Notes under the pieces: model-generated
Database searches by the model: none
What the model was told of the DNA's origin: nothing
The model's input: the letters and a program-made list of their open reading frames with translations, nothing else
Position numbers and translations under genes: made by a program
Shown here: positions 1-6,881 of the stretch, piece after piece
Layout of the letters: each line of letters opens with the position of its first letter
How positions within the stretch are numbered: position 1 is the stretch's first letter
Origin: Yersinia massiliensis CCUG 53443
GTDB taxonomy: Bacteria; Pseudomonadota; Gammaproteobacteria; Enterobacterales; Enterobacteriaceae
Assembly: GCF_000312485.1 (NCBI RefSeq)
Contig: NZ_HE997646.1
Location: forward strand, 1 to 64,000
DNA length: 64,000 nucleotides
Direction: 5' to 3'

Positions 1-2
1 CC

Positions 3-140
3 TGCTTTAACGATAGTTGCGATGCCCTACCAGTCTCAGAAGATATCTACCCTACTAAATCCGAATGCACAATTATGTTAGCGCGAATTAAAGAGCGAAG
101 GCCTGATGCTGTGCTCATGTGCGGCGAAGTCTATCGGTAA
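3..140 (+). CDS. Partial small phage protein, C-terminal end only
   Basis: The reading frame enters from the left edge and runs open for 45 codons to a TAA at 138-140, so only the C terminus is visible. It has four cysteines and ends in CGEVYR. Size, Cys content and position at the head of a lambdoid accessory string recall small DUF1482-type phage proteins, but this is a weak resemblance from memory. A ribosome-binding site for the next gene follows closely, which agrees with this being the end of a real upstream gene. The function is unknown. Confidence 0.4.
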   Translation, partial: CFNDSCDALPVSEDIYPTKSECTIMLARIKERRPDAVLMCGEVYR

Positions 141-179
141 CCGCGCTATACTCCAATAAAGTAAGCGGAGGATAAGCAA

Positions 180-410
180 ATGGCGCGTCGTCAGGATGTA
201 CCAATAGCCTTTAGAGCCTCAATCGTCATTGAGCCGAGTGGACGGAAAGTTGTCTCAACCGCTCGATTTATTGCTGAGCTTGAAAAGGTTAATCATCACT
301 ACAGCCCATCACAGGCTAACGACTACATAGTCAGATATGAAAGAAGCTGGAAGCTCATGGATGAGCAAGATAACGGATTAAATACTTACTTTATGTTCAA
401 CAGTTACTAA
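180..410 (+). CDS. Small phage protein of unknown function (76 aa)
   Basis: A 76-residue ORF with a strong Shine-Dalgarno (GCGGAGGAT) seven bases before the ATG. It has a basic N terminus (MARRQDV) and a mixed alpha/beta-looking body, with no signal peptide, membrane segment or cysteine cluster. An intrinsic terminator follows its stop codon by about 20 bases, so it is probably the last gene of a short transcript. I do not recognise the family; location and size fit a lambdoid accessory gene. Confidence 0.6.
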   Translation: MARRQDVPIAFRASIVIEPSGRKVVSTARFIAELEKVNHHYSPSQANDYIVRYERSWKLMDEQDNGLNTYFMFNSY

Positions 411-429
411 GCGTCACCACCTCAATGAA

Positions 430-451
430 CCTCGCTAATGCGGGGTTTTTT
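430..451 (+). terminator. Intrinsic terminator after the 76-aa phage gene
   Basis: Six-base stem CCTCGC / GCGGGG (one G-U pair) around a TAAT loop, followed by six T. Short terminators of this form are common between lambdoid accessory genes. Confidence 0.6.
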
Positions 452-465
452 ATTGGGAGTAAATC

Positions 466-621
466 ATGAGCGACTCATTCGAAAAGTGGCTCAACGAGCC
501 TATCGGCCCTAACGGTGAACAACGCCGCTACGTCCTCAGCATACCACGTCAACACTTCGCTAAAACAGTATGGAACGATTGCGAGAAAGCAATCAAAGGG
601 AAACGGACTTCATCTAAATAA
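466..621 (+). CDS. Small phage protein (51 aa)
   Basis: An ATG at 466 preceded by GGGAGT opens a 51-codon frame to a TAA at 619-621 (begins MSDSFEKWLNEPIG, ends GKRTSSK). It precedes the next gene's Shine-Dalgarno (CTGGAGAT) directly, so translation of the two is probably coupled. It overlaps, in another frame, a longer apparent 5' extension of the next ORF, and that extension is likely spurious. Lysine-rich C terminus; no known domain. Supported by start signal and gene packing only. Confidence 0.5.
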   Translation: MSDSFEKWLNEPIGPNGEQRRYVLSIPRQHFAKTVWNDCEKAIKGKRTSSK

Positions 622-634
622 CTGGAGATTCCCT

Positions 635-928
635 ATGCGTATCGAAATAGAAAATTACGTCATCACTAGTGACGAATATCAGTTCACGCTCAGTTCAAAG
701 AATGTGTTTGGCAATGATAGCAAGCATGCTGGGCAGACCTATGAAAAGACTGTCGGGTATTACCCAAAGCTGAGCCAGCTTATCACCGCATTGATTATGC
801 GTAGCGTGATGAAGTCAGAAATTGATTCTTTGCAAGCTATGCAGCAGCACATCAACCGAGTAAGTCTTGCATGTGAAAAGGCACTGAAAGATTTCACATC
901 CGAGCCGGTAAATGACGAGGTGGCTTAA
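635..928 (+). CDS. Phage protein resembling DUF5405 (97 aa)
   Basis: The frame is open further upstream, but the ATG at 635 has a proper Shine-Dalgarno (GGAG) seven bases away and sits just after the preceding stop, so I chose it over 515. The protein begins MRIEIENYVITSDEYQ and has a helical C-terminal half. This start, with the ENYVITSD segment, resembles the small DUF5405 proteins of P2-like and lambdoid phages; I am moderately sure of that link. Its TAA overlaps the next ATG (TAATG), implying translational coupling. Function unknown. Confidence 0.55.
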   Translation: MRIEIENYVITSDEYQFTLSSKNVFGNDSKHAGQTYEKTVGYYPKLSQLITALIMRSVMKSEIDSLQAMQQHINRVSLACEKALKDFTSEPVNDEVA

Positions 929-1131
929 TGTGCGATGAAATTGACAGGGCCCAAGAGCTTGAGTCTCTGGACATAGAAATCGGTATCGCTAATCGCAAGC
1001 CAGCAATGGCATTCACTGGCTTCTGCCACTTCTCAGAGTGTCGACAGCCAATCACTCGCGGACTCTTCTGTGACGAAGGATGCCGTGACGACTTCGAAAT
1101 TGATGAGCGAAGGAAAGGGAGAGTGGCATGA
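928..1131 (+). CDS. Small four-cysteine phage protein (67 aa), zinc-finger candidate
   Basis: Starts at the TAATG overlap with the upstream stop and ends in an ATGA overlap with the downstream methyltransferase gene, so it belongs to the coupled string. It has an acidic helical N terminus, then four cysteines spaced CX5CX9CX3C (FCHFSEC ... FCDEGC), which could bind one zinc. This recalls the short TraR/DksA-like phage proteins, but the canonical CxxC pairs are not present, so family assignment is open. Confidence 0.6.
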   Translation: MCDEIDRAQELESLDIEIGIANRKPAMAFTGFCHFSECRQPITRGLFCDEGCRDDFEIDERRKGRVA

Positions 1132-1838
1132 GTAGAGGAACGATTATTTGCCTGTGCGACCTGACTGGAATTATGGCGGGACCGTGGGTTACGGCTGGGT
1201 ATGATGCAATTTTGATTGACCCTCAGCATATCGAGAAAAGTAACCAGGGAAGAATACGAAAGTGGCCAGAGACAGTTCTCACGGCAGCCGGCGCATTGGG
1301 TGACGTTATCCGGAAAGAGAAAATCGTTTTTGTTGCAGGGTTCCCGCCATGTACTGATGTGGCAGTAAGCGGTGCCGCCCACTTTGAAAAGAAACGCAAA
1401 GCTGATATCCACTTTCAAGCAAAGGCGGCACTGGTGGCTGAGCAATGCCGGATGATTGGCGAAATAACCGGAGCTCCCTGGTTCTTTGAAAACCCTATTA
1501 GCGTTTTCAGTGGCATATTCGGAAAACCAGATTTCATCTTTAATCCGAGCGACTTCGGCGGTTATCTGCCAGTTGATGACGCACATCCAACCTACCCCGA
1601 TTACATTGCCCCGCGTGATGCCTATCCCAAGAAAACGTGCCTATGGACCGGTGGAGGGTTTGTTATGCCAGATAAGTTGCCAGTTCCTGTTCCTGAGGGT
1701 TATTCAACTCAGCATCTGAAGTTAGGTGGAAAGTCAGAACGTGTGAAGAACATTCGAAGTGCCACACCACGAGGTTTCGCTGAAGCTGTTTACCAAGCTA
1801 ACGCTCCGCATCTTAAAGCAGTAAAGGAGGCGGCATGA
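1128..1838 (+). CDS. Phage C5-cytosine DNA methyltransferase-like protein
   Basis: 236 residues. The motifs GFPPCTDVAVSG (PC catalytic motif, about residues 71-82) and WFFENP (equivalent of the ENV motif) are those of C5-cytosine methyltransferases, in a compact arrangement often seen in phage. I do not see a full TRD-to-motif X region as in Dcm, so it may be a divergent or minimal enzyme. It overlaps neighbours on both sides by ATGA. Likely role: modifying phage DNA against host restriction. Catalytic activity is inferred. Confidence 0.6.
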   Translation: MSRGTIICLCDLTGIMAGPWVTAGYDAILIDPQHIEKSNQGRIRKWPETVLTAAGALGDVIRKEKIVFVAGFPPCTDVAVSGAAHFEKKRKADIHFQAKAALVAEQCRMIGEITGAPWFFENPISVFSGIFGKPDFIFNPSDFGGYLPVDDAHPTYPDYIAPRDAYPKKTCLWTGGGFVMPDKLPVPVPEGYSTQHLKLGGKSERVKNIRSATPRGFAEAVYQANAPHLKAVKEAA

Positions 1839-2659
1839 ACGAAATCAAACACCCCGCTATACGTTACCACGGTGGAAAATTCAGATTGGCACCGTGGGTT
1901 ATCAGCCACTTTCCCGCCCACACCCATTATGTAGAACCATTCGGTGGCGCAGCCTCAGTGCTTTTAAGGAAAGAACGGAGCTACGCAGAGGTCTATAACG
2001 ATTTAGATGGTGACGTAGTTAATCTCTTTTTAGTTCTGCGCGACATGACGCTGCGTGAATGCCTTATCGAGTCATTGATTCTGACCCCCTACTCTCGCGA
2101 CGAATTTACAGGCGCATACGGCGAAGCAGAAACGATGGTCGAGAAGGCGCGGAAATTAGTAATCAGAGCAACAATGGGATTTGGTTCTGCCGGCGCAACA
2201 AAAGGAACAACCGGTTTTCGACTAGATACCAAGCGCAGTTCTGCAACCGCTCAGCACTTGTGGGCAAGGATGCCTGAAAACTTAGCGGCAGTTGGACAGA
2301 GATTCGAAGGTGTCCTGGTAGAGAATCGCGATGCAGTCCAATGCATGCTAGACCACGACACAGTTTCAACGCTTCACTTTGTTGACCCGCCATACGTCCA
2401 TGACACCCGCGTCATTTCATCCCGATACTACCGCCATGAAATGGATAATGCCGCCCACTTAAACCTGCTCGATACCGTGAACAAGCTTGAGGGTATGGTC
2501 GTGCTTAGCGGCTACAACACGGATATGTATAACGACATTCTTGGCGGCTGGGCAAAGCAGGAAAAACAATCATCGGCAGCCGGACGAAAAGGCTCGGTTA
2601 AGCGCCTTGAGTGCCTGTGGCTGAGTCCTAATGTTTTATCTGGGAGTAAAGCAGCATGA
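1835..2659 (+). CDS. DNA adenine methyltransferase, D12 class (Dam-like)
   Basis: 274 residues, starting in an ATGA overlap with the previous gene. AdoMet motif I is VEPFGGAASVLL (about 33-44), an acidic NDLDGD segment follows, and the catalytic motif DPPY lies near residue 188. Order and size match D12-class N6-adenine methyltransferases, which normally modify GATC or a similar site in phage and host DNA. Prophage copies probably protect phage DNA or shift regulation. The target sequence cannot be read from the gene. Confidence 0.85.
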   Translation: MNEIKHPAIRYHGGKFRLAPWVISHFPAHTHYVEPFGGAASVLLRKERSYAEVYNDLDGDVVNLFLVLRDMTLRECLIESLILTPYSRDEFTGAYGEAETMVEKARKLVIRATMGFGSAGATKGTTGFRLDTKRSSATAQHLWARMPENLAAVGQRFEGVLVENRDAVQCMLDHDTVSTLHFVDPPYVHDTRVISSRYYRHEMDNAAHLNLLDTVNKLEGMVVLSGYNTDMYNDILGGWAKQEKQSSAAGRKGSVKRLECLWLSPNVLSGSKAA

Positions 2660-2772
2660 AACTACCAAAAATATCAGACGGTGTATGGTTCTTTGTCGTC
2701 ATCATCACATGGGCGGTGCTGGCAACTATTTACACGATTGAGAATGAAGCTGTTATGGGGATATTCGGATGA
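2656..2772 (+). CDS. Small phage membrane protein (38 aa)
   Basis: A 38-codon ORF that begins in the ATGA overlap with the stop of the adenine methyltransferase gene and itself overlaps the next start (GGATGATGG). It begins MKLPKISDG and then has one hydrophobic stretch of about 18 residues (residues 11-28), so it is likely a single-span inner-membrane peptide. Both overlaps and the TM profile support a real gene. Function unknown. Confidence 0.5.
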   Translation: MKLPKISDGVWFFVVIITWAVLATIYTIENEAVMGIFG

Positions 2773-3074
2773 TGGCTATGAAAATTGATTTCGCTAAGTG
2801 GAAAGTTGAAGAGGTACCGCTAGGAGTTACATGCTCATTTTGCAAAAAACCTGAAAGCGAGGTTCGCATTATTACCGGCCCATCGGTAAATATTTGCAAT
2901 GAGTGCGTTGGCTTGTGCAATGAAATATTGGACGGGGAGGAATTGGCTCGGCGTAATTCAGCAATTGAGGACATTTTAAATATTCAGAATGGACTTGCTG
3001 ATAGCTATCAGCCTATTGATGTTGCTGAGGCTATTTATAATGCTGGGTATCGAAAGGTTAATGGTGATTTATGA
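2769..3074 (+). CDS. Phage protein with a ClpX-type C4 zinc-binding domain
   Basis: 101 residues. Residues about 22-53 read [11 protein letters not shown] ... [18 protein letters not shown], which closely matches the N-terminal zinc-binding domain of ClpX (CxxC ... GPSVYICDECIDLCNDI). In ClpX this domain dimerises and docks adaptors such as SspB. Here no AAA+ module follows, only a short C-terminal tail of about 45 residues. It could therefore mimic or modulate ClpX, though the same fold also occurs in unrelated small phage proteins. Start at the first of ATGATGGCTATG, overlapping the upstream stop. Confidence 0.7.
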   Translation: MMAMKIDFAKWKVEEVPLGVTCSFCKKPESEVRIITGPSVNICNECVGLCNEILDGEELARRNSAIEDILNIQNGLADSYQPIDVAEAIYNAGYRKVNGDL

Positions 3075-3169
3075 GTGTAGCTAGCTTTGTGATGACGTAC
3101 CTAGATTGGATTCTGCTGCTTATCGGCGTATGCGCTGCGTTCTATCTCGTTTGGGTGAAAGGATGGTGA
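3071..3169 (+). CDS. Very small phage membrane peptide (32 aa)
   Basis: A 32-codon ORF overlapping the preceding stop by ATGA, with a single hydrophobic segment covering about residues 11-28 and a short basic end (VKGW). It continues the overlapping gene string and ends three bases before the next gene's start. Coding status rests on overlap and membrane-like composition. Function unknown. Confidence 0.4.
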   Translation: MSVASFVMTYLDWILLLIGVCAAFYLVWVKGW

Positions 3170-3172
3170 CAT

Positions 3173-3397
3173 GTGACTCCTGAAGAGAAACAAAGCGCCC
3201 TCCTATCAGCCGCAAAGAATTGTAACAGCGAAATCAAAACCACCCTAGCCGCTCTGCCGGCCAACACAAACAAAGACTCCATTACCCGCCCTATCATCCT
3301 GCGCCACTACGAGAAGATAAAGCCACTTGGCTACAAGCTGGCTTGGCTTCTTTTCGCCATTGGCGTTCTGAATGGTCAGTTTAAGTGGAATCGGTGA
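3173..3397 (+). CDS. Small phage protein, GTG start (74 aa)
   Basis: A GTG at 3173 begins the frame (residues MTPEEKQSALLSAAKN), with AAAGGATGG upstream as possible ribosome-binding site. The N-terminal half is helical and charged; residues about 55-68 are hydrophobic (LAWLLFAIGVLNG) and could be a short membrane segment or amphipathic helix. I do not recognise the family. It precedes the excisionase gene by 30 bases and is likely co-transcribed with it. Confidence 0.5.
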   Translation: MTPEEKQSALLSAAKNCNSEIKTTLAALPANTNKDSITRPIILRHYEKIKPLGYKLAWLLFAIGVLNGQFKWNR

Positions 3398-3427
3398 TGG
3401 GATTGATAAAGAGATAAGAGGTCAACT

Positions 3428-3643
3428 ATGAAAACAAGTAAGGAGTCACTTGGACCTGACTCGCTAGTAGACATGAAATTTATTACTGCGGACACCGGCA
3501 TGACGTCCAAATGGTTTTATGATCTGATTAAGCGAGGGGTGTTCCCAAAACAAATTAAGCTTGGACGAATGTCTCGCTGGAAGTATTCTGATTATCTTGC
3601 GTGGAAATCGAACCTGGAAATCGAACCACGAAAAGCAGCATGA
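3428..3643 (+). CDS. torI: TorI-like excisionase / AlpA-family DNA-binding protein
   Basis: 71 residues. The central part (DSLVDMKFITADTG ... YDLIKRGVFPK ... SRWKYSDY) lines up with E. coli TorI, the KplE1 prophage excisionase that also binds and inhibits the TorR response regulator. The fold is a winged helix of the AlpA/Xis type. It is the last gene before the attachment repeat at 3740, where a recombination directionality factor is expected. Whether it also inhibits a response regulator here is unknown; no torR is visible in the window. Ribosome-binding site AGAGGTC precedes the ATG. Confidence 0.8.
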   Translation: MKTSKESLGPDSLVDMKFITADTGMTSKWFYDLIKRGVFPKQIKLGRMSRWKYSDYLAWKSNLEIEPRKAA

Positions 3644-3656
3644 AAAACGAATTGGG

Positions 3657-3685
3657 GGTGTTATTGGGGGTATCCATATAACACC
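3657..3685. other. Inverted repeat between torI and the attachment site
   Basis: GGTGTTAT (3657-3664) and ATAACACC (3678-3685) form an 8-bp inverted repeat just before the attachment core, with GGGGG runs nearby. It could be a terminator-like hairpin for the phage transcript or part of integrase/excisionase arm sites; the sequence alone does not decide. Confidence 0.3.
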
Positions 3686-3739
3686 GCAATTTAAAACCCT
3701 TTAATTTAGCGCCTCTCAGACAATTTAATGAAGTCAGTC

Positions 3740-3754
3740 GGGGACACCATAACC
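3740..3754. repeat. Attachment-site core copy 1 (tRNA-Arg(CCU)/argW 3' end)
   Basis: GGGGACACCATAACC occurs here and again, identically, at 10226-10240. GGGGACACCA is the acceptor-stem 3' end plus CCA of E. coli argW tRNA-Arg(CCU), a known integration site of KplE1, HK620 and Sf6-type prophages. It lies 97 bp after a torI-like gene, as at one end of KplE1. I infer that it is the right attachment site of the prophage; the tRNA gene and integrase should lie left of the window. Confidence 0.7.
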
Positions 3755-3781
3755 TTGTCTACTTGAGCATTATCATAAGGT

Positions 3782-4255
3782 TTAAATGTTTTTCCTGTGC
3801 ATACCATCAGTATCAATTTCTGCCGAATAATCCCCTGCACAAACCCATTCCTCAACCCTGTCTAAAAGCTGCAGGGGAGAGAGTTTTAGTCTACCTTTTA
3901 TCGCACACTCCCAGATAATCATTACATGCCAGCCACCATCCCTGAGCTTTTCATAGACATTTTTATCCCGCACAACGTTTTTCCCAATTTTTTCCATCCA
4001 AAAATCAGTTCTCGTGGCAGGTGGTTTGAACAGATGGCAGTCATGCTTATGCCAAAAACAGCCATGAGTGAAAATTATTTTTCTATATTGTTCAATAACA
4101 AAATCAGGTTTTCCGGGCAATTCTTTTACCTGTGTTTGAAATTCAAATCCAAGATCTCCAAGCATAGTATTTAGCTTAAGTTCAATCTGCGTATCATGAT
4201 TACGGATCGCCTTCATATTCTTACTGCGGATCTCAGGACTATGAACATCAGCCAT
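3782..4255 (-). CDS. vsr: Very short patch repair endonuclease Vsr
   Basis: 157 residues, the usual Vsr length. It nicks 5' of the mismatched T in T:G pairs arising by deamination of 5-methylcytosine. Visible residues match E. coli Vsr in register: D51 in LPGKPDFV, then THGCFWHKHDC with C66, H69, H71 and C73 (metal and zinc ligands), and PATRTDFW. It is transcribed away from the HNH gene and serves the Dcm-like methyltransferase 1.2 kb on, since Vsr usually accompanies a C5-methyltransferase. Convincing assignment. Confidence 0.93.
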   Translation of the reverse strand: MADVHSPEIRSKNMKAIRNHDTQIELKLNTMLGDLGFEFQTQVKELPGKPDFVIEQYRKIIFTHGCFWHKHDCHLFKPPATRTDFWMEKIGKNVVRDKNVYEKLRDGGWHVMIIWECAIKGRLKLSPLQLLDRVEEWVCAGDYSAEIDTDGMHRKNI

Positions 4256-4497
4256 AAAAACTCCAATAATCAGATAAAATCTATAACATACTGATTTAAA
4301 TAGGTATTAAAACCACTAACACTCACTATAAGTCCGTTGTATATCATCCCTTCACTTTTCTCAGACATTATAGATTAAAGAGTGTGTGTATAAAAATCAC
4401 ACAAGCTAACTCTCTTTAAAGATCACACAGAAGAGGCTAGAATTATCAACAGATATTTAGATTCATAAAAATAAACTATAAAACAAGGAGATGTAGT

Positions 4498-5373
4498 ATG
4501 CCATTCATGAATCAGGGACAATTGCAGTTACTGGGAGCGGATGCAGGCGCTTATTCTGAGGTAACAGATCGTGAAGCAACAGGAGATCGCAGCATTACTC
4601 TGGATCGTTATGAAAAAGACATATTAGCCAAATATTTCGATCTCAATGAATTCAACAGACGTGGAATAAGTAATAAAGAAAAATTACCAGAGAGAGTAAA
4701 ATTATTAACTCTAGAAGATGAGGGGTTTGAAAATTTAGAAACCAAAGAAATCCTTATTGTTCATCCGAAAAAAAAAGGAAATGAGTTAAGATTATATATG
4801 AGTATAGAGTTTTATGGTAATACGGGGGATATATTTATAATATATACTAAAAATAACATATCTCTTCCAATAATTGGTTTTATTCCACTACAAACTTGGA
4901 AAAAATTTTCAGACGACAGTGATAAAGCTTGTCTAATAAGCACTCTGGATACTGATGATGACAAATATCAGAAAGGAATTTTACTTTCACAGGCCGGTAT
5001 TCCCTTTGAGAGAACTAGTTTACTGTTTCCAAGAAACGTGGCTATAGCACGGCAAGCTCTCGAAAAAGCAAACTATCAATGTGAATATGGAAGCGCTCAT
5101 AAAACATTTATATCCCCGATAACAAAGCTTGAGTTTATGGAAGCTCACCATCTAATACCGTTATCAGTGCAGAAGGATTTCTCAATTTCACTTGACCATA
5201 TATGTAATATATTTTCACTATGCCCAAATTGTCATAGAAAAATTCACTTTGGTAGTGTTAAAAGTAAAGAGGAGATACTTGAAAGACTATATAGATCAAG
5301 AGAAAAACTGTTTCTTTCGAACTGGAAGCTGAGTTTCGAAAAATTATGTAATTACTATGGAATAACGATATAA
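4498..5373 (+). CDS. HNH endonuclease (probable restriction enzyme)
   Basis: 291 residues with Shine-Dalgarno AAGGAGATG. The C-terminal third carries an HNH nuclease: EAHHLIPL (H217/H218), NIFSLCPNCHRKIH (C242, C245, H246) and a possible early Cys ligand near residue 198. The N-terminal 180 residues have no motif I recognise and may be a recognition domain. It sits between vsr and a convergent Dcm-like methyltransferase, so it is likely a restriction endonuclease whose site is protected by that methylation, or a modification-dependent nuclease. AT-rich like the rest of the island. Confidence 0.75.
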   Translation: MPFMNQGQLQLLGADAGAYSEVTDREATGDRSITLDRYEKDILAKYFDLNEFNRRGISNKEKLPERVKLLTLEDEGFENLETKEILIVHPKKKGNELRLYMSIEFYGNTGDIFIIYTKNNISLPIIGFIPLQTWKKFSDDSDKACLISTLDTDDDKYQKGILLSQAGIPFERTSLLFPRNVAIARQALEKANYQCEYGSAHKTFISPITKLEFMEAHHLIPLSVQKDFSISLDHICNIFSLCPNCHRKIHFGSVKSKEEILERLYRSREKLFLSNWKLSFEKLCNYYGITI

Positions 5374-5421
5374 ATTTGTATGTATAAATTACAAAAACAG
5401 CTTTCAAAATTATTAACAGCA

Positions 5422-5456
5422 CATACATCTGAAAGCTTGAAACTTTCAGATGTATG
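5422..5456. terminator. Bidirectional terminator between convergent HNH and methyltransferase genes
   Basis: Perfect 14-bp inverted repeat CATACATCTGAAAG / CTTTCAGATGTATG with a 7-nt loop, placed between two convergent stop codons. T-runs are modest, so efficiency is uncertain. Confidence 0.6.
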
Positions 5457-5482
5457 ATTAGCAATTACATATCAATTAATTA

Positions 5483-6817
5483 TCAAGCCACCTTACTACT
5501 TTTTTCAATTAAAGATGTAGCTTTTTCTAGTGCTTCAACCAGTTGGATTGCAACTGCTTCAATAACTTTTACACAAACAGAATTTCCAAATTGCTTATAT
5601 ATCTGCCCATGAGATACGGCATCAACAACAAACTCTTCTGGGAATCCCTGCAAACGGGCACATTCGCGCGGCGTAAGCTTTCTGGGATTTTTACCAATTT
5701 TACTTTGATCGATAAGGATTTCAGAACCATCTTTATAGTAACGGGCACTGATAGTATTAGCATATGGACTTTTCTCATTAAAAAGAGAATATCCAAACCC
5801 ATTGCCTTTTGTTTTATGTTCTTCCTTTCTTTTCTTATGCCCGCTCCACAGCTTATCAGAGATAGTATATACATCTTTATTAAGGCTAATCTGGATCTCA
5901 TCTAATTCATTCTGGGACTGAAGGATCTCACCTAAACGAGTTTGTGTCTTGGGAGCTTCAGGCCATGAGAACAGCGTATCAAAGTTCACCCCTTTAAAAT
6001 AATCCTTATCAAAACCAATTATAAATATCCGCTCTCTGTTCTGAGGAACTCCGAAGTCTGCTGCACGTAAAACTTTATAATCAACCCAATAATTCAGGCG
6101 TTGAGACAAAGCATTACGAGCCTCATCGCTCATAGGAATAGCAGCCGGAATTTCTTTCTCATTTTTTCCCTGAAGAATATTAATAATTGTTTTAAGCGTA
6201 TATCCTTTATTATGCCCTTGTAATTGCTTAACATTTTCAAGAAGAAATACTTTTGGCCTTTTTTCAGTGAGTATACGCTGGATCTCAAAGAACATGGTTC
6301 CCCGCGTATCACTGAACCCTTGTTTTAAACCTGCCTGCGAGAACGCCTGACACGGAAAACCACCCAAAAGAATATCATGATCAGCGATATCAGACGCCTT
6401 TATGGTAGTAATATCGCCATCGGGCATCTCGCCATAATTAGCCAGGTAAGTTTTTTGAGCAAACTTGTCCCACTCGGACGTAAAAACACAATATCCACCT
6501 AACTTCTGGAAAGGTAAGCGAATTCCACCAATTCCAGCAAACAGATCAATAAATGTGAATTTACTGTTTTCGATAGATTCTTGCTTGAAAGGGGAATTTA
6601 CAGATTTAGTTCTCATGGCATCTTCCAGTTTAATGATCTCTTTCCACTTATTAAGTGTGGGGTTATGTTCACCGGACTCCCATCCCCTCACCGTGCGTTC
6701 ACCAGATACACCCATTCCCAGAAGATTAGCAAAATCAGTCTTACCCAGACCCAGTCTTTTTCTTAAATTCTTGATATAGTATGCTTTGTTTTTTTTCATA
6801 GGTGCAGGCGATTCCAT
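5483..6817 (-). CDS. DNA cytosine-5 methyltransferase (Dcm-like) with N-terminal HTH
   Basis: 444 residues. Residues about 13-60 form an XRE-like helix-turn-helix (LGLGKTDFANLLGMG ... RTVRGWESGE). The C5-methyltransferase follows: DLFAGIGGIR (motif I, 91-100), GGFPCQAFSQ (catalytic C156), LLENV (E194), QNRERIFIIGF, and a Dcm-like end (GNGFGY, TLS-like ARYYKDG, LTPRECARLQGF, QFGNSV). Many segments resemble E. coli Dcm, so a CCWGG-type target is possible but unproven. The HTH fusion, plus divergence from the ATPase gene 64 bp away, suggests self-regulation of the locus. Confidence 0.9.
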   Translation of the reverse strand: MESPAPMKKNKAYYIKNLRKRLGLGKTDFANLLGMGVSGERTVRGWESGEHNPTLNKWKEIIKLEDAMRTKSVNSPFKQESIENSKFTFIDLFAGIGGIRLPFQKLGGYCVFTSEWDKFAQKTYLANYGEMPDGDITTIKASDIADHDILLGGFPCQAFSQAGLKQGFSDTRGTMFFEIQRILTEKRPKVFLLENVKQLQGHNKGYTLKTIINILQGKNEKEIPAAIPMSDEARNALSQRLNYWVDYKVLRAADFGVPQNRERIFIIGFDKDYFKGVNFDTLFSWPEAPKTQTRLGEILQSQNELDEIQISLNKDVYTISDKLWSGHKKRKEEHKTKGNGFGYSLFNEKSPYANTISARYYKDGSEILIDQSKIGKNPRKLTPRECARLQGFPEEFVVDAVSHGQIYKQFGNSVCVKVIEAVAIQLVEALEKATSLIEKSSKVA

Positions 6818-6881
6818 TACTTATCCGGTTTCTGTCCTGGTAATCATAGCGCTGTACAAAAACACATGCAATGGATAATTT

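Noticed and set aside
515-634. N-terminal extension of the DUF5405-like phage gene
   Set aside because: It overlaps a small ORF with a better start, and the ATG at 635 has the correct Shine-Dalgarno.
894-1586. Long minus-strand ORF of 230 codons across the phage methyltransferase region
   Set aside because: It lies opposite two plus-strand genes with overlapping starts and clear methyltransferase motifs; no ribosome-binding site and no familiar domain.
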